Below are positions 12,696 through 21,287 of a DNA stretch of 64,000 nt, piece after piece (the stretch's first letter is position 1; every line of letters begins with the position of its first letter). Made by a program: the position numbers and the translations under genes. The stretch covers positions 186,001 to 250,000 of the forward strand of contig NZ_CP015637.1 in assembly GCF_001708445.1 (NCBI RefSeq), in the 5' to 3' direction. The DNA comes from Pseudomonas fluorescens (GTDB lineage Bacteria; Pseudomonadota; Gammaproteobacteria; Pseudomonadales; Pseudomonadaceae). The notes beneath the pieces were generated by a model, which searched no databases, was not told the origin of the DNA, and saw only the letters and a list, made by a program, of their open reading frames with translations.

Positions 12696-13697
12696 ATGAA
12701 ACTGCCTTTCAAACGTCTGATCACCCTGGTCGCAGGCACCGCACTGGCGGGCCTGGTACAGGCTGCCGACCTCAAGGAAATCCGCATCGCCGTGCCCGAC
12801 CTCAGCGCCGGCAGCCAGCACAGTGGTGGGGGCATAACGGACGTGCTGCGCGAGCAGCAGATCTTCGAAAAAGCCTTTGCCGACCAAGGCATCAAGATCC
12901 AGTGGAACTACTTCAAGGGCGCCGGCCCCGTGATCAATGAAGCCTTCGCCAATGGCCAGGTGGATCTGGCTTACCTGGGCGACCTGGCTGCGATCATCGG
13001 TCGTTCCAATGGCCTGGAGACGCGCTTGCTCAGTGCCAGCGCGCGCGACGTCAAGCAGTACCTCGGCGTGGTGCCGGGCTCAGGCATCAAGACCTTGCAG
13101 GACCTCAAGGGCAAGCGCGTCGCGGTGTTCCGTGGTACGGCCAGCCAGTTGTCGTTCGATGCCGCATTGGCCAGCCAGGGCTTGAGTGAAAAAGACCTGA
13201 AGGTCATCAACCTGGACTTCAACGCCGCCGGTGCGGCGCTGGCCGCCAAGCAGATCGACGCCACCTGGGGCGGTTCGAACCTGACGGCGTTGCAAGCCAA
13301 GGGGCTGGCTGAAATACCCCTGACCACCAAGGACCTCGGCGGCGCCGGCAGCGTCCAGGCGGTGCTGGTGGGCAGCAAACAGTTTGTCGACGAGCATCCC
13401 GACGCCGTGGCCAAGCTGCTCAAGGCCCAGCAGCAGGCGGTGCAATGGTTGACCGATGACAACAACAAGCAAGCCTACATTGCGCTGGTGTCCGGGCTGG
13501 CCAGCTACCCGCCGCTGATCCTCACCAATGACTTGAAAGACCAGACCCTCAGCGAGGTCTTCCCGTCGACCCTGGACCCGGTGTTCCTGGCTAAATTGCA
13601 GGGCGCGGTGGACCTGGCCTCCCAGGAGAAGCTGATTCGCAAGTCGTTCCACGTGAGTGACTGGGTGGCGCCGAATCTGGCCGCGGCGGGGCTCTGA
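12696..13697 (+). CDS. atsR: Periplasmic sulfate-ester/sulfonate-binding protein AtsR
   Basis: A 333-residue binding protein with a signal peptide (MKLPFKRLITLVAG..., cut near VQA-ADLKEI) and the SsuA/TauA fold: KEIRIAVPD, GAGPVINEAFANGQVDLAYLGDLAAI around 75-100, and GKRVAVFRGTASQLS. It presents sulfate esters or sulfonates to AtsB/AtsC. The start at 12696 is chosen because AAGGAG lies 8 bases upstream; the longer reading frame adds 17 poor residues. The mature protein has no Cys or Met. It converges on the LysR gene with a 29-base gap. Confidence 0.9.
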   Translation: MKLPFKRLITLVAGTALAGLVQAADLKEIRIAVPDLSAGSQHSGGGITDVLREQQIFEKAFADQGIKIQWNYFKGAGPVINEAFANGQVDLAYLGDLAAIIGRSNGLETRLLSASARDVKQYLGVVPGSGIKTLQDLKGKRVAVFRGTASQLSFDAALASQGLSEKDLKVINLDFNAAGAALAAKQIDATWGGSNLTALQAKGLAEIPLTTKDLGGAGSVQAVLVGSKQFVDEHPDAVAKLLKAQQQAVQWLTDDNNKQAYIALVSGLASYPPLILTNDLKDQTLSEVFPSTLDPVFLAKLQGAVDLASQEKLIRKSFHVSDWVAPNLAAAGL

Positions 13698-13726
13698 GTT
13701 GGGAGGTGTCCAGGCGATGAGCCCCT

Positions 13727-14647
13727 TCAAACCGCCACACTCATCTCCTGGCTGTCCACCTCCACCAAGGTCTCGATCATCGCCTTCGCCGCCGGCGACA
13801 ACCGCGAACCGGTGCGGCTGACGATGCCGCAGCGGGCGCTCATGGTCTCCATGTTCTGCGGCAGGTTGCGCCAGTGCAGCAGCTTCAACGTGCCCTGGGC
13901 GATGTCGTCGGCGAACGCCTCCTCGGTGCCCACTCCGATGGCATTGGACTGCAGCACAATCTTCACCAGCGCCGGGAAATGTTCGGTCTGGATGCTCGGG
14001 GAAAAATCCATGCGCCCACTCAGGTTCGCCAACAGTTTGCGAATGCCCTGAGAGATCAGCGGCGACGCCAGCGGGTAGTCGAACATGTCGTTGGTCGACA
14101 GGCTGTCCTTGTCCAGCAGCGGGTGCCCCGGGCGGCAGAAAAATACCCCGCGCTTGGGCGTCAGTGCACGGGTCTGGAAATTCGGATCAGCTTCGAACTG
14201 ACGGATGTCGGCGATAAAGAATTCGATCTCTTCGCGGCTCAGGGCGCGGCTGAGTTTTTCCCAGTTATCCACCTGGAAACTGGTACGGATTTTCGGGTGG
14301 GCGCTGATAAAACGCGCCACCGCATCCGGCACCAGTTTCACCGCCGGCGCGGGGCCGCAGCCAAAGCGCAGGTCGCCGGCGTCGAGCTTGGTCATGCGCG
14401 TCACTTCACTGCTCAGCAGGTTGGCGCCATGCACCAGGGTCAGCGCGTGTTGCAGTACCACTTGGCCTTCCGGCGTGGGGCGCAGATCCTTGTGGCCGCG
14501 GTCGACCAGCACACAGCCGAATTCCTGTTCCAGCCCCTGGATGCTGCGGCTGAACGCCGGTTGGGTGATGCCCATGGCGTCCGCCGCACGCACGAAACTG
14601 CGGTGTTCGTTGAGGGCGATGAAGTACCGCAGTTGGCGAAGATCCAT
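13727..14647 (-). CDS. LysR-type regulator (SftR-like), divergent from atsK
   Basis: A 306-residue LysR protein with an N-terminal winged helix-turn-helix (about 1-65, MDLRQLRYFIALNEHRSFVRAADAMGITQPAFSRSIQGLEQE) and a substrate-binding-like effector domain (about 90-300). Divergent placement from atsK, 181 bases apart, mirrors SftR, the LysR regulator of sulfate-ester genes in P. putida S-313, so it is probably an SftR homologue (inference). A 19-base palindrome and the TAGATCTAAA motif lie in the shared promoter region. It is closely similar in its DNA-binding region to the LysR at 17839-18783. An upstream start at 14662 is also possible. Confidence 0.85.
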   Translation of the reverse strand: MDLRQLRYFIALNEHRSFVRAADAMGITQPAFSRSIQGLEQEFGCVLVDRGHKDLRPTPEGQVVLQHALTLVHGANLLSSEVTRMTKLDAGDLRFGCGPAPAVKLVPDAVARFISAHPKIRTSFQVDNWEKLSRALSREEIEFFIADIRQFEADPNFQTRALTPKRGVFFCRPGHPLLDKDSLSTNDMFDYPLASPLISQGIRKLLANLSGRMDFSPSIQTEHFPALVKIVLQSNAIGVGTEEAFADDIAQGTLKLLHWRNLPQNMETMSARCGIVSRTGSRLSPAAKAMIETLVEVDSQEMSVAV

Positions 14648-14731
14648 ATGCTTTCCCTGCATCTTAAAAATAGGTCGAAGGCATTTGCGACCACGGGAGC
14701 AGAGGTTTTAAATGCAAGCTCTTATTCCGTC

Positions 14732-14750
14732 AATGAAGCATTGGTTCATT
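14732..14750. promoter_or_regulatory. Candidate LysR operator between lysR and atsK
   Basis: AATGAA-GCATTGG-TTCATT, perfect 6-base arms with a 7-base spacer, lies 82 bases upstream of the first lysR start and 79 before atsK. A near-identical element lies upstream of the other LysR gene at 18808-18826. The layout is typical of LysR auto-regulatory sites; binding is inferred. Confidence 0.5.
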
Positions 14751-14753
14751 TGC

Positions 14754-14763
14754 TAGATCTAAA
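14754..14763. promoter_or_regulatory. TAGATCTAAA motif upstream of atsK
   Basis: An exact repeat of the ten bases at 12589-12598 upstream of atsR. It lies immediately downstream of the LysR-type palindrome at 14732-14750. Confidence 0.35.
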
Positions 14764-14828
14764 TTGCATATGAATAGAGCGTTGTCGGAAAGCTCCCCAC
14801 CATCAGTAGGCACAAGAGGGTCATCACA

Positions 14829-15734
14829 ATGAGCAACGCCGCATTAGCTGTTCAACCCGTCGCCCAGGCACTGGATATTCACCCGGTCGCCGGCCGCATC
14901 GGCGCCGAGATCCGTGGCATCAGGCTGTCCGGCGATCTGGATGCCGCCACGGTCGACGCCATCCAGCAGGCGCTGGTGCAATACAAGGTGATCTTCTTCC
15001 GTGAGCAGACCCACCTCGATGACCAGAGCCAGGAAGCTTTCGCCCACTTGCTCGGCGAGCCGATTGCCCACCCGACGGTGCCGGTGCGCGACGGTACGCG
15101 CTTCCTGATGGAACTGGACGGCACCCGTGGCCAGCGCGCCAATTCCTGGCACACCGACGTGACCTTCGTCGACGCCTACCCGAAAGCCTCGATCCTGCGT
15201 TCGGTACTCGCCCCCAAGTCCGGTGGCGACACGGTGTGGGCCAACACCTCAAGCGCCTACAACGACCTCAGCGTCGAACTGCGCGCACTGGCGGATAACT
15301 TGTGGGCGGTGCACAGCAACGAATACGACTACGCCGCGCTCAAGCCGGATGTGTCGGCAGAGCGGCTCGAGGCATACCGCAAGGTGTTCACCTCGACGGT
15401 GTACGAAACCGAGCACCCGGTGGTGCGCGTACACCCGGTCAGTGGTGAGAAGACCCTGTTGCTGGGGCACTTCGTCAAGCGCCTGAAAGGCTATTCCCAG
15501 GCAGATTCGACCCAGTTGTTCAACCTCTTGCAAAGCCACGTCACCCGCCTGGAAAACACCGTGCGCTGGCGTTGGAATACCGGCGACGTGGCGATCTGGG
15601 ACAACCGCGCGACCCAGCATTACGCGGTGGACGACTACGGCACCCAGGAACGCATCGTGCGCCGGGTGACGCTCAAGGGCGATGTGCCGGTGGGTGTGCA
15701 GGGGCAGCGCAGCCAGACCACCAAAGGTCTCTGA
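14829..15734 (+). CDS. atsK: Alkylsulfatase AtsK, 2-oxoglutarate-dependent sulfate-ester dioxygenase
   Basis: A 301-residue TauD/TfdA-family non-haem iron dioxygenase, the same length as AtsK of P. putida S-313. The facial triad is in register: His108 and Asp110 in SWHTDVTF and His264 in TQHYAV. Arg275 and Arg279 in QERIVRRV are placed to bind 2-oxoglutarate. It oxidatively cleaves alkyl sulfate esters to aldehyde plus sulfate, in the cytoplasm. It starts at an ATG after AGAGGGTCATCACA. It has no Cys and one internal Met. It is probably activated by the divergent LysR. Confidence 0.93.
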   Translation: MSNAALAVQPVAQALDIHPVAGRIGAEIRGIRLSGDLDAATVDAIQQALVQYKVIFFREQTHLDDQSQEAFAHLLGEPIAHPTVPVRDGTRFLMELDGTRGQRANSWHTDVTFVDAYPKASILRSVLAPKSGGDTVWANTSSAYNDLSVELRALADNLWAVHSNEYDYAALKPDVSAERLEAYRKVFTSTVYETEHPVVRVHPVSGEKTLLLGHFVKRLKGYSQADSTQLFNLLQSHVTRLENTVRWRWNTGDVAIWDNRATQHYAVDDYGTQERIVRRVTLKGDVPVGVQGQRSQTTKGL

Positions 15735-15750
15735 GCTGACAACGCTTCAC

Positions 15751-16120
15751 CTGTGGGAGGGGGCAAGCCCTGATGCCATTCAGTTAAGGCTTTTTTGTAG
15801 GAGCGAGCTTGCTCGCGAAAAACGTCAACGATAACGCGTGTCTCCTGAATGAACGCGGCGCCTGTGAGTTTTTCGCGAGCAAGCTCGCTCCTACAAAAAC
15901 GTCAACGATAACGCGTGTCTCCTGAATGAACGCGGCGCCTGTGAGTTTTTCGCGAGCAAGCTCGCTCCTACAAAAGGCGATGTACGCTTAACTGAACGGC
16001 ATTAGGGCAAGCCCGCTCGCCACGGGTTACTGTTTGCCCGTTCTATCTCTTAACTGATCGGCATCAGGGCTCGCCACGGAGGTACCCATTTGCTGCGCGA
16101 CAGCGGCACCTCCCACATTC
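15751..16120. repeat. REP mosaic cluster with internal 77-base duplication
   Basis: This 397-base gene-free gap (15735-16130) is almost entirely repeat. A GTGGGAGGGGGC remnant runs into a TGATGCCATTCAGTTAAG module. A complete TGTAGGAGCGAGC REPIN follows (15796-15895). A 77-base tandem copy of its right part follows (units at 15824-15900 and 15901-15977). The mirrored CTTAACTGAACGGCATTAG module and GCTCGCCAC remnants complete it. No gene is seen. Confidence 0.85.
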
Positions 16121-16130
16121 GATTTGTGGT

Positions 16131-17738
16131 TTACCAGACGCCGATTTTCACCACTTTCTCCGCCTCCGGCTCACCGTAACGAAACCGTTGGCCACGCAGA
16201 TCGATCTCTGTGTGGCTGATGGTGGTGCGCCGTTTCAACCCGCGCAGCCATTCGAACAGATACCCCAAATGAATGTCGCGCACTTGGGCATAGGCCGGGT
16301 CGCTGCCCAGGTCGTGCAGCTCCTGCGGGTCGTTTTCCAGGTCGAACAGTTGTGCGCGAAAGCCGTCGTACGCCAGGTATTTCCAGCGCTCGCTGCGTAC
16401 CATCGTCATCCGGCAACGGTCGATGGGTTGCGCCAGGCGTTCGCGGGCCGGGGCCTGGAAGGCGTAGTCGTACTCGGCGATGGCGTAGCGGCGCCAGCTC
16501 GTTTCTTGGCAATGCAGCAGCGGGATCAGCGAGCGGCCTTCCAGGCGATGGTCGGCGGCGGGCAGACCCAAGGCCTCAAGGAAAGTCGGCAGCGCATCGA
16601 TGGTTTCCACCAGCCGCGCGTCCACTGTGCCACGGCTGATATCGGCCGCGGCCCGTGGGTCGCGCACGATCAGCGGAATGCCCACGGCCGGTTCCAGCAA
16701 AAATTCTTTTTCGCCGAGGAAGTGATCGCCGAGAAAGTCGCCGTGGTCGCTGGTGAACACAATCAGGGTGTCGTCCCAACGGCCGTTGCTTTGCAGGAAA
16801 TCGAACAGTCGCCCGAGTTGGTCGTCGACTTGTTTGATCAAGCCCATGTAGGTGGGAATCACCGTGAGCCGTACCTCGTCACGGGAAAAGTTCAGGCTCT
16901 CCTGGTGTTGGCGGAACGCCTGGTACACCGGGTGATCGCTGGTTTCCCCGGGCTGGATCGGTGCCTGGATATGCTCGGCGCCATACAGCGCGTGATAGGG
17001 CGCCGGTGCGATGTAGGGCCAGTGTGGCTTGATATAGGACAAGTGCAGGCACCACGGTTGTTCGGCCTGCTCGCGGATAAAGTCGATAGCGCGGTCGGTG
17101 GTGTAGACGGTTTCCGAATGCTCCTCGGCCACGCGCGCGGGCAGGCCGGCATTGCGCATGTGCCAACCGCTGAGCACTTCGCCGTTTTCACCTGCTGCGG
17201 CATTGGCCCATTCGTGCCACGGGTTGGTGCCGCTGTAGCCCTGTTCGCGCAGGTAATGGGTATAGGGCGCGGACTCGCGTTTGTCATCGAACAGCGGGCT
17301 GTCGGGGTAGATGCCGTCGTGACGCAAGTACGCCTCGAAGCCGACCTCGTTCAATGGCTCGGCCTGCTCGCTCCCAGGGTCGATATTCAGGCGCTGCAAG
17401 GCTTCGACATTCGGCGTGGCGTGGGTCTTGCCGACCAGCGCCGTGCGGATACCGTAGGGGCGCAGGTAGTCGCCGATGGTCAGTTCTTCCAGGGGCAACG
17501 GCACCGCGTTCCACGCCACCTGGTGGCTGCTGACGTAGCGCCCGGTATAGGCCGACATGCGCGAGGGCCCGCAGATGGTGCCTTGGGTATAGGCGCGGCT
17601 GAAGCGCACACCGGCGGCGGCCAGGCGATCGATGTTCGGCGTGTGCAGGTGAGCGTGGCCGTAGCACGACAGGTAATCGCGGCGCAGTTGGTCGCACATG
17701 ATGTACAGCACGTTGCGCACGGGTTGGGCATGGGGCAT
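16131..17738 (-). CDS. Sulfatase-superfamily hydrolase resembling phosphonate monoester hydrolases
   Basis: A 535-residue alkaline-phosphatase-superfamily enzyme with sulfatase signature CGPSR. The formylglycine precursor is Cys56, close to Cys57 of rhizobial phosphonate monoester hydrolase. Other shared blocks are NVLYIMCDQLRRD at the N-terminus, YIKPHWPYIAPAPYHALY, FTSDHGDFLGDH and a C-terminal FDLENDPQELHDLG. That enzyme group hydrolyses phosphonate and phosphate diesters and sulfate esters promiscuously. The surrounding genes favour a sulfate ester or sulfonate-related substrate (inference). No signal peptide is seen. It lies 100 bases downstream of the LysR at 17839 on the same strand and may share its transcript. 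Confidence 0.85.
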   Translation of the reverse strand: MPHAQPVRNVLYIMCDQLRRDYLSCYGHAHLHTPNIDRLAAAGVRFSRAYTQGTICGPSRMSAYTGRYVSSHQVAWNAVPLPLEELTIGDYLRPYGIRTALVGKTHATPNVEALQRLNIDPGSEQAEPLNEVGFEAYLRHDGIYPDSPLFDDKRESAPYTHYLREQGYSGTNPWHEWANAAAGENGEVLSGWHMRNAGLPARVAEEHSETVYTTDRAIDFIREQAEQPWCLHLSYIKPHWPYIAPAPYHALYGAEHIQAPIQPGETSDHPVYQAFRQHQESLNFSRDEVRLTVIPTYMGLIKQVDDQLGRLFDFLQSNGRWDDTLIVFTSDHGDFLGDHFLGEKEFLLEPAVGIPLIVRDPRAAADISRGTVDARLVETIDALPTFLEALGLPAADHRLEGRSLIPLLHCQETSWRRYAIAEYDYAFQAPARERLAQPIDRCRMTMVRSERWKYLAYDGFRAQLFDLENDPQELHDLGSDPAYAQVRDIHLGYLFEWLRGLKRRTTISHTEIDLRGQRFRYGEPEAEKVVKIGVW

Positions 17739-17838
17739 GGGGTTTCACCAGACGGAGGACAGGTGAGGTTTTTCGCCGTTCGGGTGGGGGGCTGGCAAGT
17801 GCATTTGGGGACTGGATTTCATGCAGGGGATGCATGGC

Positions 17839-18783
17839 CTAAACCGCGACATTCTCCAGTGCACACACATCCTCATCCAACTCATCGATCTGTTTGATCT
17901 GCTCGATCATCGCTTGCGCCAGCGGCGACAAGCGATACCCGGCCCGGCTGACGATGCCGTAGCGGGTGTAACGCTCCTCCAGATCCTCGGCCAGGCCCTC
18001 GATCTTCAAGCACACCAGCTCGCCCCGGGCCATGTGCAGCACATCGCTGTTGGCGCTGACGATGCCGATGGCGTCGGAGCGCAGCACCACACCCATCAGG
18101 CTATAGCCGTTCTCGCATTCGACATTGGGCTGGTAATCGGGGCGGCCGCTGAGGTCGACGATGACCTTGCGCAGGTTGGGCGGGCGGATGGTCACGGCCA
18201 GCGGGTAACTCATCAGCTCGGCGGCGCTCACGCTGTCGCGCAGGGCCAGCGGGTGGCCGGCGCGGCAGCAGAAATACCAGCGGCGCGGGCGCAGGCGGTG
18301 AGTGTGATAGTCCGGGTTGGCTTCGAAGTGGCGGGTGTCGGCGACGAAAAACTCGAACTCTTCACTGAGCAGGCGTTTGCTCAGGCTTTGCCAGTCGTCG
18401 ACCTGGTACTGCACCCGTGCCTTAGGGTAGCGCCCGATAAAACTGCCGATGGCGCGGGGCACCAAGCCACCCGCCGGCGCCGGGCCACAACCGAAGCGCA
18501 ACTCCCCTGCCTCCAGGCCATTGAACTGGTCGATCTCGTTGGCCAGTTGCTGCGCACCGCTGACCAGGCGCCGGGCGTGCTCCAGCAATACCTGGCCTTG
18601 TTTGGTCGGTGCCAGGTCTTTACGGCCACGGTCAATCAGCTGGCAGCCGGCGCTGTGTTCCAGGGCCTGGATGCTGCGACTGAACGCTGACTGCGACAGG
18701 TTCACCGTCAACGCGGCTGCGACAAAACTGCGTTGTTCGGCAAGGGCGATGAAGTGACGAAGCTGGCGCAAATCGATATGCAT
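17839..18783 (-). CDS. LysR-type regulator upstream of the sulfatase
   Basis: A 314-residue LysR protein: helix-turn-helix in residues 1-65 (IDLRQLRHFIALAEQRSFVAAALTVNLSQSAFSRSIQALE), effector domain about 90-300. Its wording closely follows the LysR at 13727-14647 (for example GELRFGCGPAPAGGLVP versus GDLRFGCGPAPAVKLVP), so the two are paralogues. It is divergent from the TonB-dependent receptor gene and lies just upstream of the sulfatase. A 19-base palindrome sits 24 bases upstream of its start. Likely targets are itself, the sulfatase and the receptor (inference). Confidence 0.85.
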   Translation of the reverse strand: MHIDLRQLRHFIALAEQRSFVAAALTVNLSQSAFSRSIQALEHSAGCQLIDRGRKDLAPTKQGQVLLEHARRLVSGAQQLANEIDQFNGLEAGELRFGCGPAPAGGLVPRAIGSFIGRYPKARVQYQVDDWQSLSKRLLSEEFEFFVADTRHFEANPDYHTHRLRPRRWYFCCRAGHPLALRDSVSAAELMSYPLAVTIRPPNLRKVIVDLSGRPDYQPNVECENGYSLMGVVLRSDAIGIVSANSDVLHMARGELVCLKIEGLAEDLEERYTRYGIVSRAGYRLSPLAQAMIEQIKQIDELDEDVCALENVAV

Positions 18784-18807
18784 TTTTCACATCAAAAATA
18801 TCCGGGA

Positions 18808-18826
18808 AATGCATTGGCTATGCATT
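18808..18826. promoter_or_regulatory. Candidate LysR operator between lysR and the TonB-dependent receptor
   Basis: AATGCA-TTGGCTA-TGCATT, perfect 6-base arms with a 7-base spacer. It has the same arm length, spacer and outer bases as the element at 14732-14750 beside the paralogous LysR. Confidence 0.5.
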
Positions 18827-18896
18827 AGGTCGACTCTTTATAAAGGCTATCTCTTATGCAGTAAATGTTAGTTAAAACATAAATAAATAACCTAAA

Positions 18897-18921
18897 GGAA
18901 TATCTCTCGATGGATATTTCC
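18897..18921 (+). promoter_or_regulatory. Inverted repeat in the leader of the TonB-dependent receptor
   Basis: GGAATATC pairs with GATATTTCC across an 8-base loop, leaving one unpaired T. It ends 17 bases before the receptor ATG and just upstream of its CCGGAG ribosome-binding site. It could be an operator or an mRNA hairpin influencing translation; no known riboswitch is recognised. Confidence 0.3.
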
Positions 18922-18938
18922 GGGTTCCGGAGCCGCTT

Positions 18939-21287
18939 ATGAGTCTGTTGAAGTCCGCTGTCCCTTCCTCTCCCTGGCGGCTCAAGCGTTTGCCGCTGGC
19001 GCTGTTGCTGGCCGGCAGTGCCAGCTGGACGCCCAGCCACGCGGCCGACGCAAACAAGCCTGCGCCCGAAGGCGAGAACGCCACTGGCCAACTGGAAACC
19101 GTCACGGTCACCGCTCGGCGCCGCACCGAAAGTGCCCAGGATGTGCCGACGCCCATGAGCGTGATCGGTGGCCAGGCCCTGGAGAGCCAGCGGGTGTATC
19201 GGATTCAGGATTTGCAGCAACTGGTGCCCAGCGTCAACGTCGCCTACATGCATGCGCGCCAGTCCAGCGTGTCGATTCGCGGCCTTGGCAACAACCCGGC
19301 GAGTGACGGCCTTGAGGGCAGCGTGGGGCTGTATATCGACAACGTTTACCTCGGGCGGCCGGGCATGGCGGTGTTCGACCTGATGGACATCGAGCAGCTT
19401 GAAGTCTTGCGCGGCCCGCAAGGGACGTTGTTCGGCAAAAACACCACGGCCGGGGTGATCAACATCAGCACGCGCGCGCCGAGTTTCACCCCGGAGCGCA
19501 GCATTGAAACCTCGTTGGGCGAGGACGGCTACTTCCAGACCAAGGGCACGATTTCCGGCCCGCTCACCGATGAGCTGGCGGGGCGTTTCTCGGCGTATCG
19601 CACCCGCAGCGACGGCGACATCAAGAACGAATACAACGGCCATGACCTCAACGGTGGCTCGCGCCAAGGCTTTCGCGGGCAACTGCTGTACAAGCCCAGC
19701 GAGGCGTTCAACCTGCGCTGGATCGGCGATTACAACGAAGAGGATTCCAGCGCCGGCACCCGTGTGCTGTACAGCATCGGGCCGACCATCAACGGCACCA
19801 ACCTCTACCAGTCGCGGGCCAACGCGGCAGGCGCGACCCTGGTCGATGGCACCCATCGCAAGGTCAACCTGGACAGCGACCAGCAGGTCACGGTGTTCCA
19901 GGGCGGCACGTCGCTGGAAGCCAACTGGACGTTGCCAAGTGACTTCACCCTGACCTCGGTCAGTTCCTATCGCTTCTGGAACTTCACCCCACGCAACGAC
20001 GACGGCCTTAACGTGCCGGCGTCGTATAACGCCGGGGTGTCGGTGGAAGATAAGCAGTGGTCCCAGGAATTCCGGCTGGCTTCGCCCACCGGCGGTTTCT
20101 TCGATTACGTGCTCGGTGCCTACTACTTCGGCAACTCGCTGGACAACAAATCCTTCGCCTATTACGGGCCCCAGGCCGACATTTGGAACGGCACGCCAGC
20201 CGGGGCATTGGCCAACGTCAGCAGCGTCGGCAACGGGCACATTCGCACCGACAGTTTTGCACTGTTTGCCCAAGGCACCTGGCACCTCACCGAGCGCCTG
20301 GATTTCACCGCCGGCCTGCGCGGCACCTATGAAGAAAAAAGTGCCTGGGTCACGCGTAACAATCCCCTCGGCGGTGCGGCGGTCAGCGGTGCTGCCGCTA
20401 CGGCTCGACGTGGCCGCGCGGGGGCATACGATTCCGGTGACCTCACGCAATACAGCACCAGCCCCTCGGGTTTGCTCAACCTGAGCTACCGCTTCAACGA
20501 AAACCTGTTGGGCTACGCGACGCTGTCCCATGGCGAAAAGTCCGGCGGGGTCAACCTGGCGGTAGGCTCGGCACCGACGGCCGGTGCCGATTCACTGCTG
20601 ATCGGCACCGAGCGCGCCAACAACGCCGAACTGGGTTTCAAAAGCACGCTGTGGGACCGACGGCTGCAGCTCAATGCCAACCTGTTCTGGACCCAGGTCA
20701 ATGGTTACCAGACCAATGCCTATGACCAGGACAACCGTGTGCAGTACCTGACCAACGCCGGTTCGGTGCGCTCGCGGGGCGTCGAAGTGGAAAGCACCCT
20801 GGTGCCGATCAAGGGCCTGACGCTGAACGTGAACGGCTCGTTCAACGATGTGAGCTACCTGTCTTACAAGGATGCGCCGTGCCCGCCGGAAGTCAGTCTG
20901 CGCCCCGGTGCGCCGGCCTCGTGCGACCTGAGCGGGCATCAAGTGGTGGGGGCGTCGAAATGGATCGCCAACGCCAACGGCGAATACAAGTGGAACCTGG
21001 ATAACGGCTTCGAACCCTACGTCACCGCCAGCTATGCCTTCCGCTCCAAGGCCGTGGGCACGGTGGAGGACTCTGACTATGGACAGATTCCCGCCTACGC
21101 CGTGGTCAACCTGTCCACCGGCCTGCGCGGCAACTATGAGCAGGGGCAGTGGGACGTGTCGTTATGGCTGAAGAACGCCTTCGACAAGACCTACTACACC
21201 ACCCTGTGGACCGGCGGTAACGGCGGTTATGAAGGGCTGCTGGGCACGCCGCGTACGCTGGGCCTGACCGGGCGCTACGACTTCTAG
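18939..21287 (+). CDS. TonB-dependent outer-membrane receptor
   Basis: A 782-residue precursor with a long signal peptide (about 35 residues, ending ASWTPSHA-ADANK), TonB box LETVTVTARR (about 52-61), plug domain (about 65-175, VSIRGLGNNP and DIEQLEVLRGPQGTLFGKNTTAGVINI) and a 22-strand-type barrel ending in the outer-membrane signature ...LTGRYDF. It takes up a scarce nutrient across the outer membrane using TonB-ExbBD, encoded at 23671-25664. Neighbouring sulfatase and sulfate-ester genes suggest a sulfur compound rather than a siderophore, like the receptor near sftR in P. putida (inference). Its stop overlaps that of the convergent MFS gene. Confidence 0.9.
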   Translation: MSLLKSAVPSSPWRLKRLPLALLLAGSASWTPSHAADANKPAPEGENATGQLETVTVTARRRTESAQDVPTPMSVIGGQALESQRVYRIQDLQQLVPSVNVAYMHARQSSVSIRGLGNNPASDGLEGSVGLYIDNVYLGRPGMAVFDLMDIEQLEVLRGPQGTLFGKNTTAGVINISTRAPSFTPERSIETSLGEDGYFQTKGTISGPLTDELAGRFSAYRTRSDGDIKNEYNGHDLNGGSRQGFRGQLLYKPSEAFNLRWIGDYNEEDSSAGTRVLYSIGPTINGTNLYQSRANAAGATLVDGTHRKVNLDSDQQVTVFQGGTSLEANWTLPSDFTLTSVSSYRFWNFTPRNDDGLNVPASYNAGVSVEDKQWSQEFRLASPTGGFFDYVLGAYYFGNSLDNKSFAYYGPQADIWNGTPAGALANVSSVGNGHIRTDSFALFAQGTWHLTERLDFTAGLRGTYEEKSAWVTRNNPLGGAAVSGAAATARRGRAGAYDSGDLTQYSTSPSGLLNLSYRFNENLLGYATLSHGEKSGGVNLAVGSAPTAGADSLLIGTERANNAELGFKSTLWDRRLQLNANLFWTQVNGYQTNAYDQDNRVQYLTNAGSVRSRGVEVESTLVPIKGLTLNVNGSFNDVSYLSYKDAPCPPEVSLRPGAPASCDLSGHQVVGASKWIANANGEYKWNLDNGFEPYVTASYAFRSKAVGTVEDSDYGQIPAYAVVNLSTGLRGNYEQGQWDVSLWLKNAFDKTYYTTLWTGGNGGYEGLLGTPRTLGLTGRYDF

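Noticed and set aside
15796..15977. Possible CRISPR-like array
   Set aside because: Repeats are REP palindromes with one duplicated spacer-like segment; there are no regular short repeats with unique spacers and no cas genes.
16188..17897. A 569-codon plus-strand frame opposite the PMH-like sulfatase
   Set aside because: Antisense artefact: no ribosome-binding site or recognisable domain, and the sulfatase on the other strand has all catalytic motifs.
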